DNA of 64,000 nt from Bacteroidetes bacterium UBA2364 (GCA_002344075.1 DDTM01000091.1:1-64000), one strand, 5' to 3'. Positions 17,043 to 26,556 are shown, numbered from the stretch's first letter. Translations and numbers: made by a program. The notes: generated by a model from the letters alone, not told the origin.

Positions 17043-18608
17043 ATGGCAAACCTCCCACGAATTCTTTGGGCAGATGACGAAATCGAATTACTAAAGCCCC
17101 ATGTCCTTTTTCTGGAATCTAAAGGCTACGATGTTGTTGGGGTTACCAACGGCGTTGATGCTGTTGAAAAAGTACGTGAAGAACGATTTGACTTGGTGTT
17201 CCTTGATGAGCAGATGCCTGGCATGGGCGGCTTAGAAGCCCTCAGCGAAATTAAAGCTTCCGTTCCTGATATTCCAGTGGTGATGATCACCAAAAGCGAA
17301 GAGGAAAGCCTCATGGAAGACGCTATCGGAGGGCAGATTGCAGACTACCTCATTAAGCCCGTAAAGCCTAATCAGATTTTACTAACCTGTAAAAAATTAT
17401 TAGATGCTAGGGTTCTGAAAGAGGAAAAAGCGGCACAAACGTTTTTGCAGTCCTTCGGACGTATTTCCGCAACGCTCAACGACGAACTCTCCCATGAAAC
17501 TTGGGCAGAAGTTTACCAAGAGTTGGTGCGGTACGACCTACAACTTGAGGGGGATGACGGCGCCAGACAAATTTTGGACGAACAACTCCGGAGTGCACAA
17601 ACCGCTTTTGGAAGATGGGTTGAGGCCAACTACGAAGACTGGATTGAATATGCCCATACTCCGCCCGACGAACACCGGCCTGTACTTTCTCATGAAGTGA
17701 TGCCTCAATGGGTCTTTCCACTGCTACAAGAAAAAAAACCTATTTTCTTCCTCTTGATAGATTGCATGCGCTACGACCAGTGGCTGGAGTTTGAGCGCCT
17801 ACTCTATCCTCTTTTCGATATGGAAAAAAACTTTCATTATGCCATCTTACCCACAGCAACGCCCTATGCCCGCAATGCCATTTTTAGTGGATTATTGCCC
17901 ATTGATATGGCAAAACGGTTCCCATCACAATGGGCTGATGCAGAAGAAAATGAGAACAGTAAAAACCTGAACGAAGAACTCTTTCTTCAGGATTTACTAA
18001 AACGCCACCGACTTTCTCCTAAAACCCGTTACGAGAAAATTATTAACGGAAACGAAGGTCGGGAACTACTCAAAAACATACGCACTTACGCCAAAAACGA
18101 CCTCTCGGCCATTGTTGTAAACTTCGTAGATATTTTGGCACATAGCCGATCGGACTCGAATGTATTGAAGGAAATTGCACCTGATGAACGCGCCTACCGT
18201 GCCCTTACACGTACTTGGTTTGCTCACTCTTGGCTGTTCCAGATTTTTCAGGAATTAGCAGAATTAGACTGTAATATTATCGTTACCAGCGATCATGGTG
18301 CTGTCAGAAGTTTACATGACACCAAAGTAATTGGGGATCGTTCTACCTCTACCAGTTTACGGTACAAACATGGCCGCAATCTGAAGGCTGATACACGACA
18401 TGCCATTTTTATTAAAGATCCCAAACGTTATGGCTTACCCCAAGGCGGGATTAATACAAACTACATTATTGCAAAAGAAGATTATTACTTTGTTTATCCA
18501 ACCAACTACCATCATTATCAACATCAATATTGGGACACCTTCCAGCACGGCGGCGCATCTTTACAGGAAATGATTTTACCTGTCATCCGAATGAAGCCTA
18601 AAAAATAG
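17043..18608 (+). CDS. porX: PorX: response regulator with PglZ phosphatase domain, T9SS regulator
   Basis: A 521-residue protein with the PorX architecture. Residues 1-120 form a receiver domain with acidic pair D11-D12, phosphoacceptor D55 (VFLDEQMPG), T83 and K105 (LIKP). The remainder is a PglZ/alkaline-phosphatase-fold domain with metal-binding segments FLLIDCMRYDQW and VTSDHGA and the nucleophile loop ILPTATPYARNAIFSG. In Porphyromonas and Flavobacterium PorX works with the kinase PorY and sigma factor SigP to control T9SS genes and hydrolyses oligoadenylate-type nucleotides. No porY lies in the window. A T9SS cargo at 23498-25153 supports an active secretion system. A 14-bp terminator hairpin follows. 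Confidence 0.95.
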   Translation: MANLPRILWADDEIELLKPHVLFLESKGYDVVGVTNGVDAVEKVREERFDLVFLDEQMPGMGGLEALSEIKASVPDIPVVMITKSEEESLMEDAIGGQIADYLIKPVKPNQILLTCKKLLDARVLKEEKAAQTFLQSFGRISATLNDELSHETWAEVYQELVRYDLQLEGDDGARQILDEQLRSAQTAFGRWVEANYEDWIEYAHTPPDEHRPVLSHEVMPQWVFPLLQEKKPIFFLLIDCMRYDQWLEFERLLYPLFDMEKNFHYAILPTATPYARNAIFSGLLPIDMAKRFPSQWADAEENENSKNLNEELFLQDLLKRHRLSPKTRYEKIINGNEGRELLKNIRTYAKNDLSAIVVNFVDILAHSRSDSNVLKEIAPDERAYRALTRTWFAHSWLFQIFQELAELDCNIIVTSDHGAVRSLHDTKVIGDRSTSTSLRYKHGRNLKADTRHAIFIKDPKRYGLPQGGINTNYIIAKEDYYFVYPTNYHHYQHQYWDTFQHGGASLQEMILPVIRMKPKK

Positions 18609-18622
18609 GCAGTACTATAAAA

Positions 18623-18658
18623 ATAAACCCTGATAGAGATGAACCTATCAGGGTTTAT
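18623..18658 (+). terminator. Intrinsic terminator after porX
   Basis: ATAAACCCTGATAG (18623-18636) pairs perfectly over 14 bp with CTATCAGGGTTTAT (18645-18658) around an eight-base loop. The A/T ends let it serve porX on the plus strand and possibly the convergent SleB gene on the minus strand. Confidence 0.85.
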
Positions 18659-18750
18659 ATCATAAAAGCAACGACTATATATTTAGCCAAATTTAAAGAT
18701 TGATTATTTTGGGCTAATTATAATAGGACAAAGAAGACCTTTATAAAACC

Positions 18751-19476
18751 TTAGAAAATATCCCGATAGAACCGGAAGCGACGGGCGTCAATGTTTCGAC
18801 CTTCCAGAAAAACGGGCATCCGGCCATTCGCCCAAATGGGTTCATTATGGCCTGTCATCGAAATTTCGCTATAAAAATGGCGGGTTTTTTCAGAGAAGGG
18901 ACGTTCCGTATCTTCTGCATTAATCACTTTGGCAGCAATATCAAGCGCTTCTTTCCAACCTGTGGTCTTAGAGTTACGATCAAGTTTCATGAAGTATGAC
19001 CGTGTGGACCAGCCAGGATTGAATGCCGAAAACTGGAAAGGATCAAGCACAACATCTTCATACGTGCTTTTGCCACGATAGCTGGTATCCACACGATTGC
19101 GGATCACCCAAGCCACCAATTCCATTTCTTCTGGACGACGGGTTTCGGAGAGCATGCACCGTGCCATCCATAACATATTTTGTTCAATCTGTATTGGGTC
19201 AGGTGCAATTTCAGTTTCTTCAGTAACAACTTCACTGGCTTCGGGGAGAACAGGCTGATAAGCTTTGATATTCAGGTTTCCGGCTTGACGTGCATCATAT
19301 GCAAGGGACATTCCGGCTTGCATTGTGCTGGGTTCATCGGAAAACAGTTGATCCAACATTCCGTTGTATATTCCTTGATCCAAAGTCATTGAGCCGAGGA
19401 ATATACCGGAGGATACCAATAGCGCCGAGCCTAATACCCGCAGTTGTGACTGTCGAGAGGTTAGTACTTTGGCCAT
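18751..19476 (-). CDS. SleB-type cell wall hydrolase
   Basis: A 241-residue protein with an N-terminal membrane anchor or signal (VLGSALLVSSGIFLGSM), a variable acidic linker, and a C-terminal Hydrolase_2/SleB lytic-transglycosylase domain. The family core is seen in MLWMARCMLSETRRPEEMELVAWVIRNRVD, with the catalytic Glu in LSET, then FQFSAFN and a closing RHFYSE segment. SleB-family enzymes cleave peptidoglycan glycan strands; in non-spore-formers they take part in wall turnover. The gene converges with porX across the hairpin at 18623-18658. Confidence 0.85.
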   Translation of the reverse strand: MAKVLTSRQSQLRVLGSALLVSSGIFLGSMTLDQGIYNGMLDQLFSDEPSTMQAGMSLAYDARQAGNLNIKAYQPVLPEASEVVTEETEIAPDPIQIEQNMLWMARCMLSETRRPEEMELVAWVIRNRVDTSYRGKSTYEDVVLDPFQFSAFNPGWSTRSYFMKLDRNSKTTGWKEALDIAAKVINAEDTERPFSEKTRHFYSEISMTGHNEPIWANGRMPVFLEGRNIDARRFRFYRDIF

Positions 19477-19784
19477 GATTAAGAGGTTTTGGTGAGCCTA
19501 AACAATTGGTAGCATGTCACGGGAAAACACTTCCTATGAGGTATTGCCTAAAATAAGGGAAATAAAGGAGATAAAGAAGATTTTTCGTTTGAATATTTCT
19601 CCAGCAAAAATCAAGATCGGGTATTAAGCCTATAAGCAAGTGAAGATTTTACAATAAAAAGCGCTTCCAATGATAAAAAACAACTCCAGAATCGTAATAA
19701 ACCGATTTTATGTAAAAAATAAACACACAAAAACTTCATAGTAAGATTCAAAAGATTATCCCATACAGGGGTAGGTCTAAAATA
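19477..19784. other. AT-rich intergenic region, no gene seen
   Basis: This 308 bp AT-rich region lies upstream of the SleB gene and downstream of pcm (both minus strand). It should contain the SleB promoter and the end of the ten-gene transcript that finishes with pcm. No ORF, clear terminator stem or repeat is visible. Confidence 0.4.
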
Positions 19785-20438
19785 TCAACCGTTAATAAAA
19801 GGGACAAAACGAAAGGCTCCACCTTCTTCCCATTGGTATTCGTGCAGTCCTTTTCTCAAACATCTCATCATTTTCTGGGCAGTCCGATCGCCGATAGGTA
19901 CTACCAACCGACCACCTTGTTTTTTAACGCTCGGTAAGATTAGCTGACTCATCAGCATTTTTGGCGTTTCTGTAGCGCCTGCTGTCACCACAACCCCATC
20001 AAAAGGTGCAAATTCTGGCCAACCAGTACTGCCATCTCCGACGCGAGATGTGAGGACATATCCCAAGGTGCTCAACCGTTGATGGGCAAGTTGCCAGAGC
20101 CGTTCGTGGTATTCAATGGAATAAACCTCGACACCCATTTCGCATAAAACGGCGGCCTGATAACCACTACCCAGCCCGATTTCCAGCATACGGTCTCCAG
20201 GCCTTGGGTCTAATAAGGCAGTCTGTAATGCCACGGTAAGGGGTTGAGAAATGGTCTGACCATTTCCGATGGGCAATGCCTCGTTTCGATAGGCCCTGAG
20301 GTGCAATGCTTGGTCTAAAAAAAGATGCCGTTCTACGCGCCCAATAGCATCAAGCACGCCTTCATGCCTGATTCCAAGGCTACGAAGTTCGGCCACCATC
20401 GCGGCACGTTGACGATTGAATGAACGAAAATACTGCAT
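19785..20438 (-). CDS. pcm: Protein-L-isoaspartate O-methyltransferase
   Basis: A 217-residue SAM-dependent methyltransferase that repairs isoaspartyl residues in aged proteins. Family marks are the N-terminal MVAELRSLGIRHEGVLDAIGRVERHLFL, the substrate motif GNGQTISQPLTVALQTALL, SAM motif I MLEIGLGSGYQAAVL, and VVVTAGATETPKMLMSQL and GGRLVVPIGDR. Length and motif order match Pcm. It is the last gene of a packed minus-strand run, 10 bp after the exonuclease gene. Confidence 0.95.
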   Translation of the reverse strand: MQYFRSFNRQRAAMVAELRSLGIRHEGVLDAIGRVERHLFLDQALHLRAYRNEALPIGNGQTISQPLTVALQTALLDPRPGDRMLEIGLGSGYQAAVLCEMGVEVYSIEYHERLWQLAHQRLSTLGYVLTSRVGDGSTGWPEFAPFDGVVVTAGATETPKMLMSQLILPSVKKQGGRLVVPIGDRTAQKMMRCLRKGLHEYQWEEGGAFRFVPFING

Positions 20439-20448
20439 GGACTCCGGG

Positions 20449-21057
20449 TTAGCGCTCCTTAATCCGTTGGTTTATTTCTCGAAAACACTTTACCGTAAGC
20501 AAACTATCTTCAAGTGCATTGTGCGTGTTATCCGCACGCCCAAATCCAAACCACTTGGCGACACTCTCAAGGCTACGGGAACGTGGCGTATCATTCTTGG
20601 TCCCGCCCATTACATCAAAATAGAGGTACGATAAAGTATGAAGATCCAGCATTTGGTGGGAGAAGGGCCAATTTTTCTTTTCTTGCCGATAGGCATACCG
20701 CAAGAAATTGATGTCGTAAATTACGCTCTGTCCACAAATAATAACCTCTCGGAGTGCATGTTCGCGACTACCCGAAACATGTTTTGGCGGGCGAATGGGC
20801 AGGTTTTCTATGATCCATTCTTCGAATTCAGGCAATAGTTCGTGCAACATAGGGGCATCGTCCAAGTCATCTAATGATAGGCCATGTACTTTCCGGGAAG
20901 ACTCAGAGAAACTTTCCTCGTTTTCGGGATAGACGTTCGAGAGAAACGTGCTACGTTCACCCCATTGGTTATCGCACAAGACCGCACCAATCTGCACAAT
21001 CTCGTGCCAACCTGGTTCTGACCCAGAGAGTTCTAAATCCAATACCAAGAAAGCCAT
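20449..21057 (-). CDS. DEDDh 3'-5' exonuclease (DnaQ/oligoribonuclease-like)
   Basis: Starting at the ATG at 21057 (MAFLVLDLELSG) this is a 202-residue RNase T/DnaQ-fold exonuclease. Exo I is DLELSG, Exo II is the GQSVIYDINFLRYAY segment with Asp, and Exo III has the histidine form HNALEDSLLT (DEDDh). Such enzymes degrade DNA or RNA 3' ends; whether this one is a proofreading, RNase T-like or oligoribonuclease enzyme is not clear. A TTG start at 21084 is possible but would overlap gmhA. It lies 19 bp after gmhA and 10 bp before pcm. Confidence 0.88.
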   Translation of the reverse strand: MAFLVLDLELSGSEPGWHEIVQIGAVLCDNQWGERSTFLSNVYPENEESFSESSRKVHGLSLDDLDDAPMLHELLPEFEEWIIENLPIRPPKHVSGSREHALREVIICGQSVIYDINFLRYAYRQEKKNWPFSHQMLDLHTLSYLYFDVMGGTKNDTPRSRSLESVAKWFGFGRADNTHNALEDSLLTVKCFREINQRIKER

Positions 21058-21076
21058 TTTAACAAGAGTTTGTGTT

Positions 21077-21649
21077 TTACCCAAAGATCATTCGTTCTAC
21101 CAAGCCACAGATCAGATGGCCACAAAGCTCATGTCCTTCCTGAATACGCGCAACATTTTGTGAGGGCATCCGGACACACCAGTCGGCCATATACAACAAT
21201 TTGCCTCCCGTCTCGCCCGTGAATGCTACGGTTCGGATGTTTTTTTCCTTTGCCGCTTCTACCGCCCGAATCACATTGACAGAATTGCCACTGGTCGAAA
21301 TTCCGATAAGCATATCGCCCTCTTGCCCTAACCCGTAGAGCGGTCTCGAGAACACAAAATCGTAGCCATAGTCATTCCCGATAGCGGTAATTTCGGAAGT
21401 ATTGACGGTTAGCGCAATGGCGGGAAGCCCCGGACGATCTATAAAGAATCTACCGGAAAGTTCGGCGGCCCAGTGTTGCGCATCAGCGGCACTTCCTCCG
21501 TTTCCGCAAAAAAAAACGCGGCCATTGTTGCGGAAAGTGGTCACTATCTCTTGCGCAATAGACTCCAGAAGCGGTACCATGTTTCTTATGGCTTCGTGTA
21601 CACGAATGGATTCATCAATCTGTTCATGGAGCCAAGGGGTCGTTGTCAT
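21077..21649 (-). CDS. gmhA: Sedoheptulose-7-phosphate isomerase
   Basis: A 190-residue SIS-domain isomerase converting sedoheptulose 7-phosphate to D-glycero-D-manno-heptose 7-phosphate, the first step of heptose nucleotide synthesis. Diagnostic segments are FFCGNGGSAADAQHWAAELSGRF, IGNDYGYDFVFSRPL, ISTSGNSVNVIRA and the C-terminal zinc/active-site region IQEGHELCGHLICGLVE. It is followed by exonuclease and pcm genes and preceded by hddA, so three GDP-heptose genes are adjacent. Confidence 0.95.
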   Translation of the reverse strand: MTTTPWLHEQIDESIRVHEAIRNMVPLLESIAQEIVTTFRNNGRVFFCGNGGSAADAQHWAAELSGRFFIDRPGLPAIALTVNTSEITAIGNDYGYDFVFSRPLYGLGQEGDMLIGISTSGNSVNVIRAVEAAKEKNIRTVAFTGETGGKLLYMADWCVRMPSQNVARIQEGHELCGHLICGLVERMIFG

Positions 21650-21682
21650 GCCTGCTCTTTTATTTATTGTGAAGAAGAGTGT

Positions 21683-22723
21683 TTATTTATTATTAATGGG
21701 GATGTTTCTTTTCCAAGCTTGGAGACCCGTTTGGGTAAATCCAAAATGAACAACCTCGGCTCCAAGTGCCTGAATGGCATCCGCTACGGCTTTGCGTTTA
21801 TCAAACGCTGCAAAAAAATACATAAATCCACCACCTCCGGCACCCGAAATTTTCCCGCCGACCGCTCCTGCCTCGCACGCAGCCTCATACAAGAGGTCTA
21901 TTTGCGGATTGGAGATATGGTCAGACATTTTTTTCTTCGCGACCCATGCTTCATGAAGTAATTCACCTAATCTGCGATAAGTTCCTTTTAAGATAGCCAC
22001 TTTCATTTCGGTGGCCAGCGCTTTGGTTGCATCCATTCCGGCAATGGCATCTGCGTTTTGGACTTCATAATTTCGGATTTGTGTCTCGATAATGGAGGAC
22101 GAAAAGCGACTTTTTCCGGTAAAAGCCAAAATCAGAGAATACTCCAACTCTGCAATAGCGGCATCTGAAATCCTCAATGGATTTACAAGCACATGATCGG
22201 CATAAAACTCTATCAGGTTAAAACCTCCAAAAGCGGCTGCATATTGGTCTTGGCTCCCGCCCTTAATACCCAAGTCTATCCGTTCAATATCATAGGCCAA
22301 TTGGGCAATATCGTAGGTACCGAGTCCCAGCCCTTGCCATTCATTAAAAGCCCCCAAAAGTGCCACCACCATTGTCGAAGAAGCGCCAAGACCACTTCCG
22401 GGGGGGCAGTCGGTATGGGTATAAAGATTAAACCCCTCACCGGAAATTCCCAGTCGTCGGATAACGCCTTTGGCCAATTTCATATCGTCATTCTCTGTAG
22501 GAATGGGGGAATCTGCGTCATACACGACTTCTTGCCCAAAATCCAAAGAAACCAATTTAATTCGTCCAGAGTCATTCGGCTCAATGGTGACATAGGCATA
22601 CCGATTAATGGTGGCATTCAGCACCAAGCCACCTCGTTCAACACAATATGGAGCCACGTCGGTTCCACCGCCTCCAAAACTGATGCGCAATGGCGCACGC
22701 GAGCGGATAATGGTTTTGCTCAT
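21683..22723 (-). CDS. hddA: D-glycero-alpha-D-manno-heptose-7-phosphate kinase
   Basis: A 346-residue GHMP-superfamily kinase. The N-terminus SRAPLRISFGGGGTDVAPY is typical of HddA-type sugar-phosphate kinases, motif 2 is CPPGSGLGASSTMVVALLGA, and the C-terminal motif GAVGGKISGAGGGGFMYFF completes the active site. It phosphorylates heptose 7-phosphate at C1 (alpha) to give the 1,7-bisphosphate for the GDP-heptose branch. Its start overlaps the hddC stop by 4 bp, indicating translational coupling. Confidence 0.93.
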   Translation of the reverse strand: MSKTIIRSRAPLRISFGGGGTDVAPYCVERGGLVLNATINRYAYVTIEPNDSGRIKLVSLDFGQEVVYDADSPIPTENDDMKLAKGVIRRLGISGEGFNLYTHTDCPPGSGLGASSTMVVALLGAFNEWQGLGLGTYDIAQLAYDIERIDLGIKGGSQDQYAAAFGGFNLIEFYADHVLVNPLRISDAAIAELEYSLILAFTGKSRFSSSIIETQIRNYEVQNADAIAGMDATKALATEMKVAILKGTYRRLGELLHEAWVAKKKMSDHISNPQIDLLYEAACEAGAVGGKISGAGGGGFMYFFAAFDKRKAVADAIQALGAEVVHFGFTQTGLQAWKRNIPINNK

Positions 22724-23475
22724 AGCCTCGGTTTTTTAGTCAAGTGGGTTTCACGAAAAACAGGGAGTAGTGCCTCTGCACGTGCGTAATCTTCGGGTGT
22801 CCCGATGTCCAAAAAAAAAGCTTCTGGGAAAGTAAGGGCATACAGTTGTTGTTTATCAGACAAACGGGGGAAAATATCCTGCTCCAAAGAAAAAGCATCT
22901 GGCAGGGAAGGAATATCAAAAACAGTGGGATTTAGCAAATATTGCCCAGAGTTGATCCAAGAGGATGTGCGATGGCTGCCATTTTTTTCTTCAAAACCGG
23001 TTACGTGGCCGCGCTCAGGTACAAACATCACGCGGCCATATCGGCTAGAATCGGCAACTTGCGTCACACTAATAGCGGCCATCGGCTCTTTTTGTGCATA
23101 AAAACGGATGAGTTCAGCAACCGATCCACTAAAAAAGGTGTCCCCATTCAAGACCAAAAATGGTTCTTTTAGGGTTACCTTACGAATGGCATAGTATATG
23201 GCCCCGCCCGTTCCGAGTGGTTTTGGCTCGATTATGACTTCTATACGCAGCTTCGGATCAGCAACCTCTTGTTGGTATTCCTTTGCAAAAACCTCGATTT
23301 GCTCAGCCATATACCCGGCACTTAGCACAAAATCGTATTGGTTTTGACTACGAAGCGCATCTAAAGTCCACGCGAGAAACGGACGATGGGCAATAGGCGC
23401 AAGCGACTTGGGGCGATCTGCAACGGCACTTCTTAATCGGGTCCCAAGACCGCCACAAAGGATGAGGGTTTTCAT
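22720..23475 (-). CDS. hddC: Heptose-1-phosphate guanylyltransferase (HddC-like nucleotidyltransferase)
   Basis: A 251-residue nucleotidyltransferase with the signature ILCGGLGTRLRSAVADRPKSLAPI, the LGTGGAIYYA nucleotide-binding loop, FLVLNGDTFF metal-binding Asp and LDIGTPEDYARAE near the end. In the GDP-heptose pathway HddC makes GDP-D-glycero-alpha-D-manno-heptose. The exact nucleotide and sugar rest on context: it is coupled to hddA and followed by gmhA. No separate GmhB bisphosphatase gene is in this window, so that step must be encoded elsewhere. Confidence 0.9.
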   Translation of the reverse strand: MKTLILCGGLGTRLRSAVADRPKSLAPIAHRPFLAWTLDALRSQNQYDFVLSAGYMAEQIEVFAKEYQQEVADPKLRIEVIIEPKPLGTGGAIYYAIRKVTLKEPFLVLNGDTFFSGSVAELIRFYAQKEPMAAISVTQVADSSRYGRVMFVPERGHVTGFEEKNGSHRTSSWINSGQYLLNPTVFDIPSLPDAFSLEQDIFPRLSDKQQLYALTFPEAFFLDIGTPEDYARAEALLPVFRETHLTKKPRL

Positions 23476-23497
23476 ATAATGGTTGAGGTTCTGTATG

Positions 23498-25153
23498 CTA
23501 TTTTGAGGTTTTGACCACCTTAAACCGCATCACATCTGAAAGAAGCCGCACCGTACCTAAATAGATGCCAGGGGCTAAAGTTTGCATGGGTAGTGATATT
23601 TCGTATGAACCTTTATAGGGGATCAACAGCTCTTTTTGCATCACCCGCCTACCCAAGACACTAAACAGTTCAACATCCAGTATTCCAGAAAGCGGCGTAT
23701 TGTACCGCAGGGTTAGTTGATCCGAGAATGGATTTGGGTACACATAAAGATTTTTTTCATAATCACGCATTTCGGGCGGAATATTGACGGTTGAACAGGA
23801 ACCAGGCAGGTTTTCGTCTATCCATCCCATACGAAGAAGCAGCCACGAACGCAGAAAATCTATTTCGCTCGCATAAGATGTACCCACGAAGCCATTCGGC
23901 CACACATATTTCCCCATAATAGGCCACCGTTGGAAGTTTCTTTTTTGCGCCTCGTTCAATACAACAGCCATAGAGTCCACCCAATGAAACATATGACTAC
24001 GGGTTAATTTCCCCCCTCTTAGTGAAAGCCAACGACATCGCATATCATTCTGAAAATTGGTGTCTTGCCAGATTTTGGCCCACCAAAAAGGTATATAGAA
24101 ACTATCGTTAAAGCGTTGATTAAACAAGACTACCCAATCATTGGTGTCGTTACCATCGTGATAGTCTGCATTACCAAACGTCAGGTTATAGTCCCATGGC
24201 GGCCCAATACGTAAGCGCGGGTCTTTACTGTCGCGATCTTTAAACATAAACGCACTCAACCGGTAGCCATCAATATTTTTGGTCACCTCGTTCAGCAACA
24301 AATAATCCACCATAGAGGCCGTGTCTATATATTTACGATATCCGGTCGTAGGGTTATTCCAGCCAATGCCGTTCAGGTCTGTATCCAGATTCGTCATCCA
24401 TTGCCGGATGTACGTTTTTTGCTCTGGAGCCAGATCCTCCATACTAGGATAGTCAACCTGATAGGTAATGCGTTGCGATGCGCCAGGCTTGGGCGGTATT
24501 GCGGAGGTCCATGAAAAGCTTTTGTCGCCCGTCAGTTTATCCACTTTTAGGATATACCCACCTGTCAGGGCATCTCCTGTTAGGTCTTTATTGGTCAGTT
24601 TAGAAACATTTACCCGGTCTTTGTCCCGTTTAATTTGCTCCATAAAAATATAAACCCCCTCGTACCGACCATTTATCACCAGTTCCACCAATTGTGTCCG
24701 AGGCGCCCAGTATCTGCCCATATCCCGTGCTATTTTGAAGGCCAAAACATCCCTCAGAAGGGTTTTATCGTTATATGCGGCGTTCAGTACCCAATCGTGT
24801 CCTTTGGGCATCCCAAATAAGGAAACTTCATTATCTTCACCATTCGGCAGTATCGTATCCAAGCCATAGGGCTTTTTGGGAAAGAGATCCTGTGATGTCG
24901 AACCACGAAACTCGATGGTGATGGAGCCATCATAATGATTCGCCGGATCATTCAGGGCATTTCGTTTTCCGGGCCCATTCCAAACCACCTCCATTTTTGC
25001 TATTATCCGCGGTTCATCTACAATCGTCCTACCTCCGGTATCAATCCGAATAATGGGCAAGTTAGAGTCAGTAAGTTGGGCCAAAGCAAATGAGGAAACT
25101 CCAAAGGCCAAAACGCTTAGCAAAAAAGAGCAACGGAATAAAAACGAGCACAT
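23498..25153 (-). CDS. CotH-family protein kinase with T9SS sorting domain
   Basis: A 551-residue secreted protein: signal peptide (FLLSVLAFGVSSFALA), CotH kinase-fold domain, then a C-terminal T9SS type-A sorting domain (LYVYPNPFSDQLTLRYNTPL through LAPGIYLGTVRLLSD). CotH marks include the GSTSQDLFPKKPYGLDT segment, YEGVYIFMEQIKRDKDRVN, the core TKNIDGYRLSAFMFKD and PPWDYNLTFGNADY. CotH proteins phosphorylate secreted proteins in Bacillus spore coats. Here it is predicted to cross the outer membrane by T9SS and be surface-attached or released. It is embedded 6 bp after menE and 22 bp before hddC. Confidence 0.92.
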   Translation of the reverse strand: MCSFLFRCSFLLSVLAFGVSSFALAQLTDSNLPIIRIDTGGRTIVDEPRIIAKMEVVWNGPGKRNALNDPANHYDGSITIEFRGSTSQDLFPKKPYGLDTILPNGEDNEVSLFGMPKGHDWVLNAAYNDKTLLRDVLAFKIARDMGRYWAPRTQLVELVINGRYEGVYIFMEQIKRDKDRVNVSKLTNKDLTGDALTGGYILKVDKLTGDKSFSWTSAIPPKPGASQRITYQVDYPSMEDLAPEQKTYIRQWMTNLDTDLNGIGWNNPTTGYRKYIDTASMVDYLLLNEVTKNIDGYRLSAFMFKDRDSKDPRLRIGPPWDYNLTFGNADYHDGNDTNDWVVLFNQRFNDSFYIPFWWAKIWQDTNFQNDMRCRWLSLRGGKLTRSHMFHWVDSMAVVLNEAQKRNFQRWPIMGKYVWPNGFVGTSYASEIDFLRSWLLLRMGWIDENLPGSCSTVNIPPEMRDYEKNLYVYPNPFSDQLTLRYNTPLSGILDVELFSVLGRRVMQKELLIPYKGSYEISLPMQTLAPGIYLGTVRLLSDVMRFKVVKTSK

Positions 25154-25159
25154 AGGTTC

Positions 25160-26554
25160 TTAGGATAAAGAAAGTTTTTTTTCTAAGTATTCCACCGCCT
25201 TTTGTTCAAAAAAATGGCGTTGTGGTTTTAGTTCTGGGCTGTCTTTCGGTAATGGCCAATCCAAAAAATATACTGGAATTTTAAAGCGTGGCAATTGTTT
25301 CTCTAATGCCAGCAATAAGTCAGATGTAGTTGCCTCTCCTTGTATAAAGGCTACGGGACGTTGCCCATAAACTACATCCGGAAGCGGGACTACCAGGGCA
25401 TTTCGTATACCCGGAACCTGAGATATAAGGTTTTCGATTTCTTCTGGCTGGATATTTTCGCCGCCAGAGATAAACAGGTTGTCTTTTCGGCCTACCACCT
25501 GTAGAAAGCCGTTTTCGGTCCATGATCCTAGATCGCCAGTAGCCAACCACCCCTGCTCATCAAAAGGTTCTACTAAGTGGTTTTTTTTCCAATATCCCAA
25601 AAAGCGTGTCTTGCCTCGGACACAAATTTCCCCATCGGCATTAAGACGAATTTCGCGATGAAGTAACAAACGCCCAGATGTCTCAATCAAGCATGTCAAG
25701 GGAGCATTCGGCGGGGTTGTGGTGATTTGCGAGGTCATTTCGGTCATCCCATAGCTTATAAAAATAGGCCACTTACGGGAAACCATTTCTAAAATAACGG
25801 ATATTGGCAATGCACTTCCACCAAGTAATACGGCAACCAAACGATCTAATGGAGCTTTTTTTTCTAATAAACGAATGGCTTGCGTACTAACCAATGATAC
25901 ATGAGTGGGCAGGTGACTTTTTTGCAACATTTCTAACGGAGAACTGGAGAACATTAGAGAAGCGCCAGAAAACCAGCAACGAAAAACGACCCCCAAGCCC
26001 GAAACATGATAGAGCGGTAACGACAATAACCAACAATGACCGGGTGCGAGGACAATATTCTGACACGAACCGTCTGCACTCCAATAATGATTACCTAATG
26101 AATGTAACGCAGCCTTTGGGCTCCCACTACTGCCCGACGTAAAGACCAGTGTGGCGTGTTGTGGCAAGTACCAAGTGGTTTTTTCGAGTGGTACCGCATC
26201 TGTTGGCAGATCAGCCAGTGCTGCATCTTGGTAACAAACTTTTGCACCAACTTCGCGAATTCGTTCTTGTAAAGCACCTTCTGGCAATTGCGGACTTAAC
26301 GGGCAAAAAACAACCTTTCCCCGAATACAAGCCAGTATTAAAGCCATATAATTGGGCTGTGAATAGGCACAAATCGCCACAATGTCACCTTGACCGATCC
26401 CGTCATTTTTCAATTTTGTGGCCATACGGCGGGCTTTTTCATCTAAGTCTGCCCAAGTCCAAAACCCCTCATCTGTATAAAGAGCAACCGCTTGAGGGGC
26501 AGAAATCGCCCTGAGTGTGATAGGATCTGGAATTTTTAAGGGGTCTTTTGTCAT
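25160..26554 (-). CDS. menE: o-Succinylbenzoate-CoA ligase
   Basis: A 464-residue acyl-adenylate-forming enzyme. The P-loop reads LVFTSGSSGSPKAALHSLGN and is followed by NHYWSADGS and LLSLPLYHVSGLGVVFRC, a MenE-type pattern; later SYGMTEMTSQI, ATGDLGSWTENGFLQVVGRKDN and the C-terminal hinge complete the ANL fold. MenE activates o-succinylbenzoate with CoA in menaquinone synthesis. No other men genes are adjacent; it lies 2 bp after a MaoC-like gene and 6 bp before the CotH gene. A related aryl-CoA ligase role cannot be excluded. Confidence 0.85.
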   Translation of the reverse strand: MTKDPLKIPDPITLRAISAPQAVALYTDEGFWTWADLDEKARRMATKLKNDGIGQGDIVAICAYSQPNYMALILACIRGKVVFCPLSPQLPEGALQERIREVGAKVCYQDAALADLPTDAVPLEKTTWYLPQHATLVFTSGSSGSPKAALHSLGNHYWSADGSCQNIVLAPGHCWLLSLPLYHVSGLGVVFRCWFSGASLMFSSSPLEMLQKSHLPTHVSLVSTQAIRLLEKKAPLDRLVAVLLGGSALPISVILEMVSRKWPIFISYGMTEMTSQITTTPPNAPLTCLIETSGRLLLHREIRLNADGEICVRGKTRFLGYWKKNHLVEPFDEQGWLATGDLGSWTENGFLQVVGRKDNLFISGGENIQPEEIENLISQVPGIRNALVVPLPDVVYGQRPVAFIQGEATTSDLLLALEKQLPRFKIPVYFLDWPLPKDSPELKPQRHFFEQKAVEYLEKKLSLS

Positions 26555-26556
26555 TT

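Noticed and set aside
22193..22789. A 198-residue plus-strand ORF
   Set aside because: It is antisense to hddA and hddC and has no coding character.
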